Shown here: one piece after another, positions 8,688 through 16,045 of the stretch
Position numbering within the stretch: position 1 is the stretch's first letter
Layout of the letters: each line of letters begins with the position of its first letter
From: Clostridiaceae bacterium UBA5444
GTDB taxonomy: Bacteria; Bacillota; Clostridia; Clostridiales; Oxobacteraceae
Direction: 5' to 3'
NCBI GenBank assembly: GCA_002426575.1
Contig: DIRE01000071.1
Location: forward strand, 1 to 39,782
Length of the DNA stretch: 39,782 nucleotides
Notes under the pieces: model-generated
What the model saw: the letters and a program-made list of their open reading frames with translations, nothing else
Told to the model about the DNA's origin: nothing
The model's database searches: none
Position numbers and translations under genes: made by a program

Positions 8688-9459
8688 TTGCACTACCTCC
8701 TCCTAGTTGAGCCATAACCGTCAATATACGGTCATAGAAGGATTGCTGCGTTTCTTCATTGATTTGTTTGCGCAATTCGTGAAATATAACGCCATCCTGA
8801 ATAAAGAGAATGCGCGAGCAATAACTAGCAGCGTTTGGATCATGGGTTACCATTAGGATAGTTGTCTTTTCATCTTGATTCAGCCCCTTTAACTTATCCA
8901 TCAGTATTTTAGCACTTTTTGTATCTAGTGCACCTGTTGGCTCATCCGCCAAAATCATATCTGGATTTGAAATCAAAGCTCTTGCAGCTGCTATACGTTG
9001 CTTCTGTCCACCAGACATTTGAGCAGGAAATTTATTTAATACCTCTTCAATTTCTAGGTATTTTGCAATTGCAAATAATTTATCAACGCTTTCTTCTACA
9101 TTCATACCATGAATGGATAGTGGAAGCAAAATATTTTCCCTTCCAGTTAGATTGTCAAGCAATTCAAAGTCTTGGAATAGGTATCCAATACGATTGCCTC
9201 TATAGTCTGCTAGCTTTTTGCCTCTAAATGAGCTTAAGTTCTCACCATTTAAAAGAATCTTTCCGGAAGTTGGTTTAATTATGGTTGTTATGCAATTTAG
9301 CAAAGTAGTTTTACCAGAACCGCTAGCACCCATAATTCCCAAAAACTCACCAGATAATACATCAAAGGTAATTCCTTTTAATGCGATGGTTTTGTTTTCA
9401 TCCCTACCATATACTTTTTTCAAATCTTGTACTTCTAATATTTTACTGTATATGCTCAT
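8677..9459 (-). CDS. BceA-type ABC transporter ATPase
   Basis: A 260-residue MacB/BceA-type ATPase: Walker A GASGSGKTT, Q loop YLFQDFELLDNLTG, signature MSGGQKQRIAAARAL, Walker B MILADEPTGALD and switch His in VTHDP. It is the first gene of the four-gene operon ATPase, permease, response regulator, kinase. The ATG at 9459 has GGAGG seven bases before it. With the permease it forms the peptide sensing and detoxification transporter. The 82-base gap upstream, to the sugar importer permease, must carry its promoter or allow read-through, as no hairpin terminator is visible there. Confidence 0.93.
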   Translation of the reverse strand: MSIYSKILEVQDLKKVYGRDENKTIALKGITFDVLSGEFLGIMGASGSGKTTLLNCITTIIKPTSGKILLNGENLSSFRGKKLADYRGNRIGYLFQDFELLDNLTGRENILLPLSIHGMNVEESVDKLFAIAKYLEIEEVLNKFPAQMSGGQKQRIAAARALISNPDMILADEPTGALDTKSAKILMDKLKGLNQDEKTTILMVTHDPNAASYCSRILFIQDGVIFHELRKQINEETQQSFYDRILTVMAQLGGGSANVL

Positions 9460-9543
9460 CACTCTGCCTCCCTGTTTATTTTTCTATTATTAGTTTACAA
9501 TGGAGGCTTAATAAATAACACTTACAGTTGATGAAAGGTTTTT

Positions 9544-10587
9544 TTAAGCTTCTTCCTTTCTTTGAAGTAATACTGCAAGTACTACAATCAATCCCTTAAA
9601 TGCCTCCCTTAAAAAAGGTGGTACTCCAAATAGATTTAGTAGGTTGTTCATAACAGCAATAATGAGCATACCAAAAACTGTTCCCATTATTGTTCCTCTT
9701 CCGCCGCTCATACTAGTTCCGCCTATTACTGCTGCTGCTATGGCATCCATTTCCATGCCGCTGCCTGCATTAGCAAAGTCCATTGAGCCAATTCTCGATA
9801 CATGAATAATGGCTGCAATAGAAACTAATATTCCCATAAGTGAATAGACACGAGTTTTAACCTTTTCCACGTTTACACCAGAGAGTTTTGCTGCTTTTTC
9901 ATTTGAGCCTACCGCAATTACCTGTCTTCCAAATACAGTTCGTTTTGAAATATAATAAAGTATAGCTGCAATTATTGCCCAATAGATAATTGGCATCAGC
10001 ATATAATTTCCAATCTTTAAGTTAGAAATTTTCAGAAACTCCTTTGGTACCTTTGGATTATAACCTTGCATAAAGTGTTGTGTAAGGCTCCTAAATATCT
10101 TCATGGCGCCTAAGGTTGCTATAAATGGAGGTATCTTACCCTTTGTTATCAGTAGGCCTATTCCAGTGCCAAGCAAGTATCCTAAAATAATGGCTATAAT
10201 TATTGCTATTGCAAAGGCTGAGGTTCCTGTTATCCCCATGTTAGATAATATTCCTTTAGGTCCATTGTCAATAAGCATCATTATTGCAGCACCTACTGTA
10301 ACCAATGTTGAACCAACAGCCAAATCAATTCCACCTGATATTATTACAAATGTCATCCCAAGTGCAACTATTCCAATTCCCGCATTATTCCTTAATATAT
10401 TAATCCAGTTATTTATCCAAGAATTAAACCAGCTTCCAAAAGCATCATAGTTAAATCCTAAAACCAATGTTTGAAGTACAATAAGAATCAAAAGTGCTAT
10501 TGCAGTGCTAAACAGCGGATCCGCCGTCCATCGATGGCTAAACCACCCAAAAAAATTTCTCTTTTTGTTATCATTAGTATTATGCAT
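9544..10587 (-). CDS. Sugar ABC importer permease (RbsC family)
   Basis: A 347-residue permease of the ribose/galactose family (BPD_transp_2), with many hydrophobic helices and the family segments GMTFVIISGGIDLAVGS and AAAVIGGTSMSGGRGTIMG. It overlaps the end of the ATPase gene by eight bases, indicating translational coupling. The first 25 residues are polar and cytoplasmic. It should pass the sugar delivered by the lipoprotein encoded upstream. Specificity cannot be read from the permease. Confidence 0.93.
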   Translation of the reverse strand: MHNTNDNKKRNFFGWFSHRWTADPLFSTAIALLILIVLQTLVLGFNYDAFGSWFNSWINNWINILRNNAGIGIVALGMTFVIISGGIDLAVGSTLVTVGAAIMMLIDNGPKGILSNMGITGTSAFAIAIIIAIILGYLLGTGIGLLITKGKIPPFIATLGAMKIFRSLTQHFMQGYNPKVPKEFLKISNLKIGNYMLMPIIYWAIIAAILYYISKRTVFGRQVIAVGSNEKAAKLSGVNVEKVKTRVYSLMGILVSIAAIIHVSRIGSMDFANAGSGMEMDAIAAAVIGGTSMSGGRGTIMGTVFGMLIIAVMNNLLNLFGVPPFLREAFKGLIVVLAVLLQRKEEA

Positions 10588-12094
10588 GTTTTTCCCCTCC
10601 CCGACTCAGGTTCAATTCTCCACCTGTTGCTAAACGCATTATATCATGCTCATTCATGGTAATTTTGCTAACTTCGCCTTGTATTTTACCATGGTACATT
10701 ACAATGGCTCTGTCACATAACCTTATAATTTCCTGTGCCTCACTAGATAAAACTACAACTGCAATATTATTTTCAGCAAGCTTTATTATGATATCATAAA
10801 TATCTTCTTTAGCTCCAACGTCTACGCCTTGAGTAGGGTTATCTAGTATAAGCAGTTTTGGATTTACTGCAAGCCATTTTGCTAGTACAACCTTTTGCTG
10901 GTTTCCTCCAGAGAGACTATTTATACTGTCCGTACTTTTACTCATTTTTATTTTTAGACTCTTTATTTGCTCTTTAAATATCTCATAATGCTTTGGCCTA
11001 TCAATTACCCCGCGTTTTGAAAACTTACTCCATGTAGCAATGGAAGCATTTTCAATTATGTTCATATCAGGTATTATACCGTTTTCTTTTCTATTTCTAG
11101 GGAGGTAACCAATTCCCTCTTCAAGTGCTTGATATGTACTGCGTATGTTTATTTCCCTTCCATTTAAATATATTTTACCTGATGAAATATCATCTGTTCC
11201 AAAAATAGATTGGAAAAGTTCGCTTCGTCCATCCCCTAAAAGTCCAGTCACTCCTAAAATTTCTCCTGCTCTTACAGAAAAACTAATATCCCTAAATGCG
11301 TGCTCTTGGGTTAGCCTCTCAACGCGCAGTACTTCGTGCCCTATTTTCTTATCCCTTGAAAGCTGATTACACCTTACATTATAACCTACCATAAAACGTG
11401 CCAGATCATCTGTTGTTACATCACTAACGTCTCCTTCTGCAACCAAATAACCATCCCTAAGCACGATATATCTTTCACAAATATCCATTACCTCTTTTAA
11501 TTTATGAGATATAAATATAATACCGACATTTCTTTGTTTCAAAGTTTTCATCATGGCAAATACACGCTGTATTTCTGATTCTGTTAATGAAGTGGTAGGT
11601 TCATCCATTATTATTATAGAGGCTTTCATCATAATGGCTCTACATATTTCAACTATTTGCTTGTAAGATGCATCAAGATCACGAACCATGGTTTTAGGGT
11701 CTAGATCCACATTTATTTGTTTAAATACCTCTTCTGTTTCGAAAATCATTCTTTCAAGATCTAAACCACCTTTTTTATTTTTTATCTCTCTACCAAGAAA
11801 CATATTCTCGTAAATTGGCAAATCATTTATAAGGTTTAGCTCCTGATGAATAAATGCTATTCCTGCATCTAAAGAATCTGCAGGGGTATTAAACTCAACT
11901 TTGTTCCCATCTAGATATATATCACCCGAATCCATTTTATAGACTCCGCCAAGTATGTTCATAAGAGTTGATTTCCCTGCACCATTTTCACCAATAAGTG
12001 CACATATCTCCCCTCCATTAATTTTTAGGGATATATCTTTCAAAACCTTATTACTTCCAAATGATTTTGTAATATTACTTATCTCAATTGTCAT
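10580..12094 (-). CDS. Sugar ABC importer ATPase with two nucleotide-binding domains (RbsA family)
   Basis: A 504-residue double ATPase. The first half has Walker A GENGAGKST, Walker B IIIMDEPTTSL and switch His in FISHKL. The second half has the degenerate P-loop GLLGDGRSEL normal for this family, signature LSGGNQQKVVLAKWL and Walker B LLILDNPTQGVDVG. In the second Walker B the usual catalytic Glu is Asn. It works in the cytoplasm with the permease encoded next and the upstream binding lipoprotein. The ATG at 12094 has a modest GGGTG ribosome site. The gene is separated from the lipoprotein gene by a hairpin. Confidence 0.93.
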   Translation of the reverse strand: MTIEISNITKSFGSNKVLKDISLKINGGEICALIGENGAGKSTLMNILGGVYKMDSGDIYLDGNKVEFNTPADSLDAGIAFIHQELNLINDLPIYENMFLGREIKNKKGGLDLERMIFETEEVFKQINVDLDPKTMVRDLDASYKQIVEICRAIMMKASIIIMDEPTTSLTESEIQRVFAMMKTLKQRNVGIIFISHKLKEVMDICERYIVLRDGYLVAEGDVSDVTTDDLARFMVGYNVRCNQLSRDKKIGHEVLRVERLTQEHAFRDISFSVRAGEILGVTGLLGDGRSELFQSIFGTDDISSGKIYLNGREINIRSTYQALEEGIGYLPRNRKENGIIPDMNIIENASIATWSKFSKRGVIDRPKHYEIFKEQIKSLKIKMSKSTDSINSLSGGNQQKVVLAKWLAVNPKLLILDNPTQGVDVGAKEDIYDIIIKLAENNIAVVVLSSEAQEIIRLCDRAIVMYHGKIQGEVSKITMNEHDIMRLATGGELNLSRGGEKHA

Positions 12095-12164
12095 GAAATC
12101 ACACCCATTTCATTTATGTAAAAAACTTTTAATTTAAATAAAAATATTACTTCCCTATAGCTTT

Positions 12165-12199
12165 AAATAAAGGTTATGGCAATACCATAACCTTTATTT
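12165..12199 (-). promoter_or_regulatory. Intercistronic stem-loop between sugar-binding protein and ATPase genes
   Basis: A perfect 15-bp inverted repeat (12165-12179 and 12185-12199) with a 5-base loop; on the minus strand the stem reads AAATAAAGGTTATGG. It lies 42 bases after the binding-protein stop, and the stem ends in a TTTATTT run. It may be a leaky terminator or an mRNA stabiliser, which would give more lipoprotein than ATPase and permease, a common arrangement in such importers. Confidence 0.7.
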
Positions 12200-12240
12200 T
12201 TCCTAACTTTTCTTAGTGCTAAAAGTCTTTAGTACTAAAA

Positions 12241-13200
12241 TTAGTATGGTGAATTTTCATCAAGGAAATCCTTGTAATTGTCCCTATCTACAACTGTTGT
12301 AGGTATAATAGTAACCTTTTGGACATCCTCACCATCTAATACTTTAAGTGCTACATCGATAGCATTCTTTACCATGGCTGGACTATATAGGGTAGACTGA
12401 ATCCAGATATCATTATTTTCAGGCATCATCTTGAAATATTCCTGCATTCCTCCACCACCTGTTACTACTTTTATATCAGTCCTTCCAGCTTCCTTTATTG
12501 CCTGCAATACGCCTATAGATGTTTCATCATCCATAGAATATACTGCATCAATCTTAGGGTTGCTTGTCAAAATATCAGCAAAATCCTTCAGACCATCTTC
12601 ACGAGTAAACTTTGTAGCATAGGTAACTACCTTCATGTTTGGTGCAATTTGGGATAGTGTTTCTACAAAGCCCTTCTTTCTCAGCTCTGACACAGAACCT
12701 GCTGTAGGAACTTCTAGTATTGCTACTGTTCCATCTTTCCCAATTTTGTCTACAACATATTTAGCACCTTGAACACCCATATCTTTATTATCTCCAGACA
12801 CTCTATATACACCATCTACTGCAATCTCAATATCAAAGTTTACAACCTTTATACCAGCATCTATTGCTTTTTGTATTGGTGCTTCCATACCCGTCCACTG
12901 TGGAAATGCGACTATTGCTTCTGCTCCCCATGTCATTAAATCATCTAACTGAGAAGTCATCTCTTCTGCATTGCTGCTTGTTTGAATCTTGTACTCAACT
13001 TTGTCTGACAACTCTTTTGCACGAGCTTCCGCATTATAAGCAACTGCAGCAACCCAACCATGTGTAACAGCAGGTGCTAAAATACCAATCTTATGTTTCT
13101 TGTTATCATTATTACCTCCTGTAGGTTTTGCAGTACATCCTACAAAAAGCGATGTAACAAGTATAGTTACAGTTAAAACAAATGCCATAACTTTTTTCAT
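12241..13200 (-). CDS. Sugar-binding lipoprotein of the Rbs-type importer
   Basis: A 319-residue Peripla_BP_4-type substrate-binding protein. It has a lipoprotein signal (MKKVMAFVLTVTILVTSLFVGC, lipid Cys22), a Gly/Asn-rich linker, then the fold typical of ribose/galactose-binding proteins (KIGILAPAVTHGWVAAVAYN, IVAFPQWTGMEAPIQKAID). It would be anchored outside the membrane and hand sugar to the permease. The ATG at 13200 has AGGGGG eight bases upstream; the TTG one codon earlier is less likely. The ligand could be a pentose, hexose or cyclitol; nothing in the window fixes it. Confidence 0.93.
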   Translation of the reverse strand: MKKVMAFVLTVTILVTSLFVGCTAKPTGGNNDNKKHKIGILAPAVTHGWVAAVAYNAEARAKELSDKVEYKIQTSSNAEEMTSQLDDLMTWGAEAIVAFPQWTGMEAPIQKAIDAGIKVVNFDIEIAVDGVYRVSGDNKDMGVQGAKYVVDKIGKDGTVAILEVPTAGSVSELRKKGFVETLSQIAPNMKVVTYATKFTREDGLKDFADILTSNPKIDAVYSMDDETSIGVLQAIKEAGRTDIKVVTGGGGMQEYFKMMPENNDIWIQSTLYSPAMVKNAIDVALKVLDGEDVQKVTIIPTTVVDRDNYKDFLDENSPY

Positions 13201-13234
13201 CAAAACATCCCCCTTTTAAATTAAGTCTAATAAC

Positions 13235-13263
13235 ATTATTAACCACAAGGCCTATACAGTCAA
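13235..13263 (-). promoter_or_regulatory. Candidate promoter of the sugar importer operon
   Basis: On the minus strand TTGACT (13258-13263), a 17-bp spacer and AATAAT (13235-13240), about 35 bp before the ATG at 13200. The -35 is good, the -10 moderate. Confidence 0.45.
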
Positions 13264-13285
13264 CCTCTACTTTAAATGAAAAAGT

Positions 13286-13330
13286 AAAAAACAGCTTTCT
13301 ATAATATTTTATAATAAAAAGCTGTTTTTT
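13286..13330 (-). terminator. Bidirectional-looking intrinsic terminator
   Basis: The arms 13286-13298 (AAAAAACAGCTTT) and 13318-13330 (AAAGCTGTTTTTT) are perfectly complementary, with a further inner TATAA/TTATA stem. It has T runs on both strands. It lies after the stop of the one-TM protein gene at 13403 and before the sugar importer promoter, so it closes the secreted/TM gene pair transcript. Confidence 0.8.
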
Positions 13331-13402
13331 ATAGGCTTTACCAAGTTCATTATGCCAATCCCTGATATGGGACTAGTTAACACATACATGGAATAATTTT
13401 AA

Positions 13403-13927
13403 CTACTCCATACCTTTAATTATTTCTGTCCAGTTTTTATTTCGTTCTTTACTATCAAAAAAAGCCTTTAATTCGTGAAATAATGTCTTGGTATTTTGCC
13501 TATATATTTTTATATTAGAGTTATATTTACCATTTTGTCTTTTAACAATCATATCCCCTGTTGAGGTTATGGTATATTCTATGGACTCATTATTATCTTT
13601 TAGAAAACCAACATTTAATTCTATACGATCCGAGGAGTTGGCTGGTACATTGCCTATATGTGGCATAGATTTATAAAATAACGGTCTTTTTAAAATAGCT
13701 AATATCTCTTGAATTTCTTCACTATCTGAGGTTGTTATAGTTTTACTTTGGATCTCATATAAACCAGCTTTAACATTATTAATAGTTATTGTAGCTCTTG
13801 TAACATTTATATTTTTTAAAAGTCTATTTATATCAACGAATGTACTATAACCTAAGAAAGAAATTAAAATAGTTACTATGAGAATTAATAAAAATAAGTT
13901 AATTTTATTTTTATTAGATAGAGTCAA
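13403..13927 (-). CDS. Unrecognised one-TM extracytoplasmic protein (TTG start)
   Basis: A 174-residue protein with a short basic start, one membrane helix (about residues 10-28, NLFLLILIVTILISFLGYS) and a soluble outer part with no family I know. The chosen start is TTG at 13927, preceded by GGAGGAG at eight bases. The ATG five codons earlier lies inside the ribosome site region and has none of its own. The truncated paralogue at 15443 has the same TTG-ACT-CTA start and a GGGGG ribosome site, which supports this choice. It overlaps the end of the secreted-protein gene by 14 bases, so the two are coupled. A role tied to the secreted protein (membrane partner or immunity) is a guess from context only. 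Confidence 0.7.
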   Translation of the reverse strand: MTLSNKNKINLFLLILIVTILISFLGYSTFVDINRLLKNINVTRATITINNVKAGLYEIQSKTITTSDSEEIQEILAILKRPLFYKSMPHIGNVPANSSDRIELNVGFLKDNNESIEYTITSTGDMIVKRQNGKYNSNIKIYRQNTKTLFHELKAFFDSKERNKNWTEIIKGME

Positions 13928-13932
13928 AATAT
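13757..13932 (-). repeat. Duplicated segment, copy A (5' part of the one-TM gene)
   Basis: This stretch recurs at 15273-15448 with most bases identical and the same orientation. It covers the TTG start, membrane helix and the first 55 or so codons of the one-TM protein. Homology stops in both copies at the ATATAAAC sequence. Confidence 0.8.
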
Positions 13933-14825
13933 ACTCCTCCATATTTATATTGCACTATTGGTTCAACCCATCCACCATTCATATAACTATAATACGCTCT
14001 TTGGTCGGGTATATCATAACTGGGTGTTATAATAGATTCCAATTTGGTATTTTCTCCATATTCAATTGGATGTAATCCAGGGAAGACCGTTAAGTTATCA
14101 AAATGACTAATACTCATTTCAACACGAGAGCCAAAATAGTACTGACCACTTTCAACTAAATATGTGAATTTTTTTACTTTATATTCATATAAACGACTCT
14201 CATGCCTAAATTTTGAATTTGTAGGAACGCCACTAGGTAGACCTCCAGTGAAAATACTTCCAATGCTCCACATCCCCTTTGTAATCCAATCCATGCCTGT
14301 CCCAAATCCGTACTTTGCTGCAGCATCAATTGTTTTATTTAAGTAATCGAGAAATCCATATGCTTCTTTAACAGTTACAGAAGCACTTGTATTATCATAA
14401 GACAATACTTCTTCATAATAGGTCTTACCAGCATATCCTACATAAGTCTTTCTATAATCAGACGAAGTTGATATTTCTTGTGATGGAGTAGTAGATGGTA
14501 TATAAATGTTTATTTTTCCAGGCTGTATAGAACCTTTTCTAACCTTTTCCATATATTCGTATATATCTTTAACAGTCTCTGGTTGCAATTGATAAGTAGC
14601 TATTATAGACTCGACTTCATTTTTGTCAAGAGGATTCATAGAGATTTTCCTCAAGGGTACTTTTGCATCATTACTTATTTTTTCATCTATTGACATAACA
14701 ATATCTTCATGGGACAATTTATTCTTATTATTGTCTTGTTCACTAAGATTACTAGCAGCTGAAGCAACATTTGTGCCAGAAAATATAATAACAACAGTTA
14801 ACAACAATGCAATTAATTTTTTCAT
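13914..14825 (-). CDS. Unrecognised secreted protein, about 300 residues
   Basis: A 303-residue protein with a clean Sec signal peptide (MKKLIALLLTVVIIFSGTNVASAA, probable cut after ASA). It then has a Lys/Asp/Glu-rich region (residues about 28-110) and a Ser/Thr-rich link. The aromatic C-terminal half is rich in Tyr and Gly (KTYVGYAGKTYYEEV, RLYEYKVKKFTYLVESGQYYFG, YSYMNGGWVEP). I do not recognise the family. GGAGAG lies eight bases before the ATG. It is first in a two-gene operon with the one-TM protein and has a good promoter at 14944-14972. Exported role in defence, adhesion or stress is open. Confidence 0.8.
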   Translation of the reverse strand: MKKLIALLLTVVIIFSGTNVASAASNLSEQDNNKNKLSHEDIVMSIDEKISNDAKVPLRKISMNPLDKNEVESIIATYQLQPETVKDIYEYMEKVRKGSIQPGKINIYIPSTTPSQEISTSSDYRKTYVGYAGKTYYEEVLSYDNTSASVTVKEAYGFLDYLNKTIDAAAKYGFGTGMDWITKGMWSIGSIFTGGLPSGVPTNSKFRHESRLYEYKVKKFTYLVESGQYYFGSRVEMSISHFDNLTVFPGLHPIEYGENTKLESIITPSYDIPDQRAYYSYMNGGWVEPIVQYKYGGVYFDSI

Positions 14826-14943
14826 TGTATCTCTCCATTCATTATTTATTTTTGGTTATGTTGGATACTTGTTGTTAAGCTTCTCAGTTCAATATGACCA
14901 CACCTTTTTCACATATTTGCACCCTGCAGAAAGTTTCAGCTAT

Positions 14944-14972
14944 ATACTACCATGTATGGCTATTAATGTCAA
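14944..14972 (-). promoter_or_regulatory. Promoter of the secreted/one-TM gene pair
   Basis: On the minus strand a consensus TTGACA (14967-14972), a 17-bp spacer and TAGTAT (14944-14949), about 120 bp before the ATG at 14825. A homologous promoter stands at 15498-15526, with about 38 of 50 bases identical and no gaps. Conservation of the boxes and spacing supports function. Confidence 0.7.
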
Positions 14973-15278
14973 CATGATAATGCTGAATAAATTGATTGTA
15001 GAAAGCAAAATAACGACTCTTACAAACACTAAACTTACAGGCGTGGAAGATGGCAGAATTACAGTCGAATCAAATGGAGTTCAAAGTACTTTAGATTGTA
15101 ACACTGTTGTGCTTGCTATAAAATTCAGGGCAAATAATGGTCTGGAAGAGAAATTAAAAGGCAAAGTGAAAGACATTGTTACCGTTAGTGAGTGATACTA
15201 TTTGCACCTCGTAAGATACTGAATGCTAAATAGGGAGGATATCATTCTATAAATGTTTTTGCAGAAAAAGATATATAA
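14968..15278 (+). pseudogene. Old-yellow-enzyme/enoate-reductase family, C-terminal remnant
   Basis: The plus strand encodes the last part of a 2,4-dienoyl-CoA-reductase-like Fe-S flavoenzyme: TNTKLTGVEDGRITVESNG, then CNTVVLAIKFRANNGLEEKL and KGKVKDIVTV. That frame ends at 15195. Shifted by frame, the next bases continue the family C-terminus: APRKILNA, a stop, then GGYHSINVFAEKDI with a stop at 15276-15278. The N-terminal barrel and Fe-S part are absent, one frameshift and one in-frame stop are present, and no ribosome site precedes it. It is dead and overlaps the truncated one-TM copy on the other strand. Confidence 0.75.
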
Positions 15279-15443
15279 ACCCGCTTTAATGTTATTAACA
15301 GTTATTGTAACTCTTGTAAAATGTACATTTTTTAAAAGTCTATTTATATCAACGAACGTACTATAACTTAAGAAAAAAGTTAAAATAGTAAATATGAGAA
15401 TTAATAAAAATAAATTAATTTTAATTTTATTAGATAGAGTCAA
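15198..15443 (-). pseudogene. Truncated second copy of the one-TM protein gene
   Basis: From TTG at 15443 (GGGGG ribosome site) the frame repeats the start, membrane helix and first 55 residues of the gene at 13403, for example KINLFLLILIFTIL and STFVDINRLLKN. At KAGLY it runs into antisense sequence of the old-yellow-enzyme remnant, giving an unrelated 23-residue tail. The result is an 81-residue frame that keeps the membrane anchor but has lost the soluble domain. Its promoter is preserved. Whether it is still made is unknown. Confidence 0.7.
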
Positions 15444-15448
15444 AATAT
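15273..15448 (-). repeat. Duplicated segment, copy B
   Basis: Partner of 13757-13932, same orientation, about 1.5 kb apart. Identical 12- to 20-base runs are separated by scattered substitutions, so the duplication is not recent or has diverged under drift. Confidence 0.8.
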
Positions 15449-15497
15449 CCCCCGCCTCTCTTTTCACGTATTGTACTGTATAGAAAATCTCAGTTTT

Positions 15498-15526
15498 ATA
15501 TTACTATCTGTGGGTACTAATGTAAA
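15498..15526 (-). promoter_or_regulatory. Conserved promoter upstream of the truncated one-TM copy
   Basis: On the minus strand TTTACA (15521-15526), 17-bp spacer, TAATAT (15498-15503). It is homologous to the promoter at 14944-14972 with the same spacing; the distance to the TTG at 15443 is much shorter, since the secreted gene is missing here. Confidence 0.6.
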
Positions 15527-15779
15527 TATGAAGTTGAATCACTTGCGGATCTAATTTAGGATAACTAAAGCATAAAATTCACTTGAATTTATGCTAAATC
15601 CGCATAGCTCCAGTATCTTATTCTGTGCGCAAGGGGGCGGCGGTCTCGGTATTCTAAAGCTGTAGAGATGATACCAACCATCCTAGAGGTTTTTTAGTCT
15701 TGCACAGTTTCAAATTTTGGGCATAAAAAAAGCCCCAAAAGCAAATGCTTCAGAGCTAAATGTTCTTTAAACAAAAATA

Positions 15780-15803
15780 CGAGAAGGTGCAGGCACCTTC
15801 TCG
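15780..15803. terminator. Perfect GC-rich hairpin, probable terminator
   Basis: CGAGAAGGTGC and its exact complement GCACCTTCTCG with a 2-base loop, followed by CTAAAAA on the plus strand and GTATTTTTG on the minus strand. The minus direction fits termination of the oxidoreductase operon ending at 16046. Confidence 0.55.
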
Positions 15804-15935
15804 CTAAAAACTATATAAGTTTTTGTTCCATAATAGTAGTATATCCTCGGTATATATAAATAGTGCTAATTTTTATATCCTTTTAAACCAATGTTTAACC
15901 TTGATGTCTATACCTTCATATCTAATAATATTGAT

Positions 15936-15996
15936 ATGATACCCCTAGAGTAGACAATGTAAAAAATAAAATCATTGTTCATCTCTAGGGTATCAT
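15936..15996. repeat. Long inverted repeat
   Basis: ATGATACCCCTAGAG (15936-15950) pairs with CTCTAGGGTATCAT (15983-15996) with one bulged C; inside, ACAATG and CATTGT pair as well. It stands 50 bp after the stop of the reductase gene. It could be a 3' mRNA structure or the remains of a small mobile element. Confidence 0.6.
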
Positions 15997-16045
15997 ATTC
16001 CATATTGTGCTGCGGCCCAGTTTTAGAAACTTTTAGCTGATAAAT

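Larger units (their letters stand above)
15527..16045. other. Gene-free stretch with four inverted repeats
   Basis: No credible coding frame. From left to right: a two-part hairpin at 15544-15604 (outer TGCGGAT/ATCCGCA, inner AGCATAAAATTCA/TGAATTTATGCT); a locally GC-rich 15623-15707 block bounded by CTGTGCGCAAG and CTTGCACAG; a TTTTGGGC/GCCCCAAAA hairpin at about 15715-15740; a perfect hairpin at 15780-15803; and a long inverted repeat at 15936-15996. The 15715-15803 hairpins may serve as terminators. The rest is unexplained. Confidence 0.6.

Noticed and set aside
14623..14967. Plus-strand open frame leading into the old-yellow-enzyme remnant
   Set aside because: The first part is antisense to the secreted-protein signal peptide region and to the promoter; only the part after 14968 has family likeness.
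15623..15707. GC-rich structured block considered as a known riboswitch
   Set aside because: I tried c-di-GMP, fluoride, TPP, SAM, ZTP and guanidine types from memory; the conserved cores do not fit, and no gene lies in the right place downstream.
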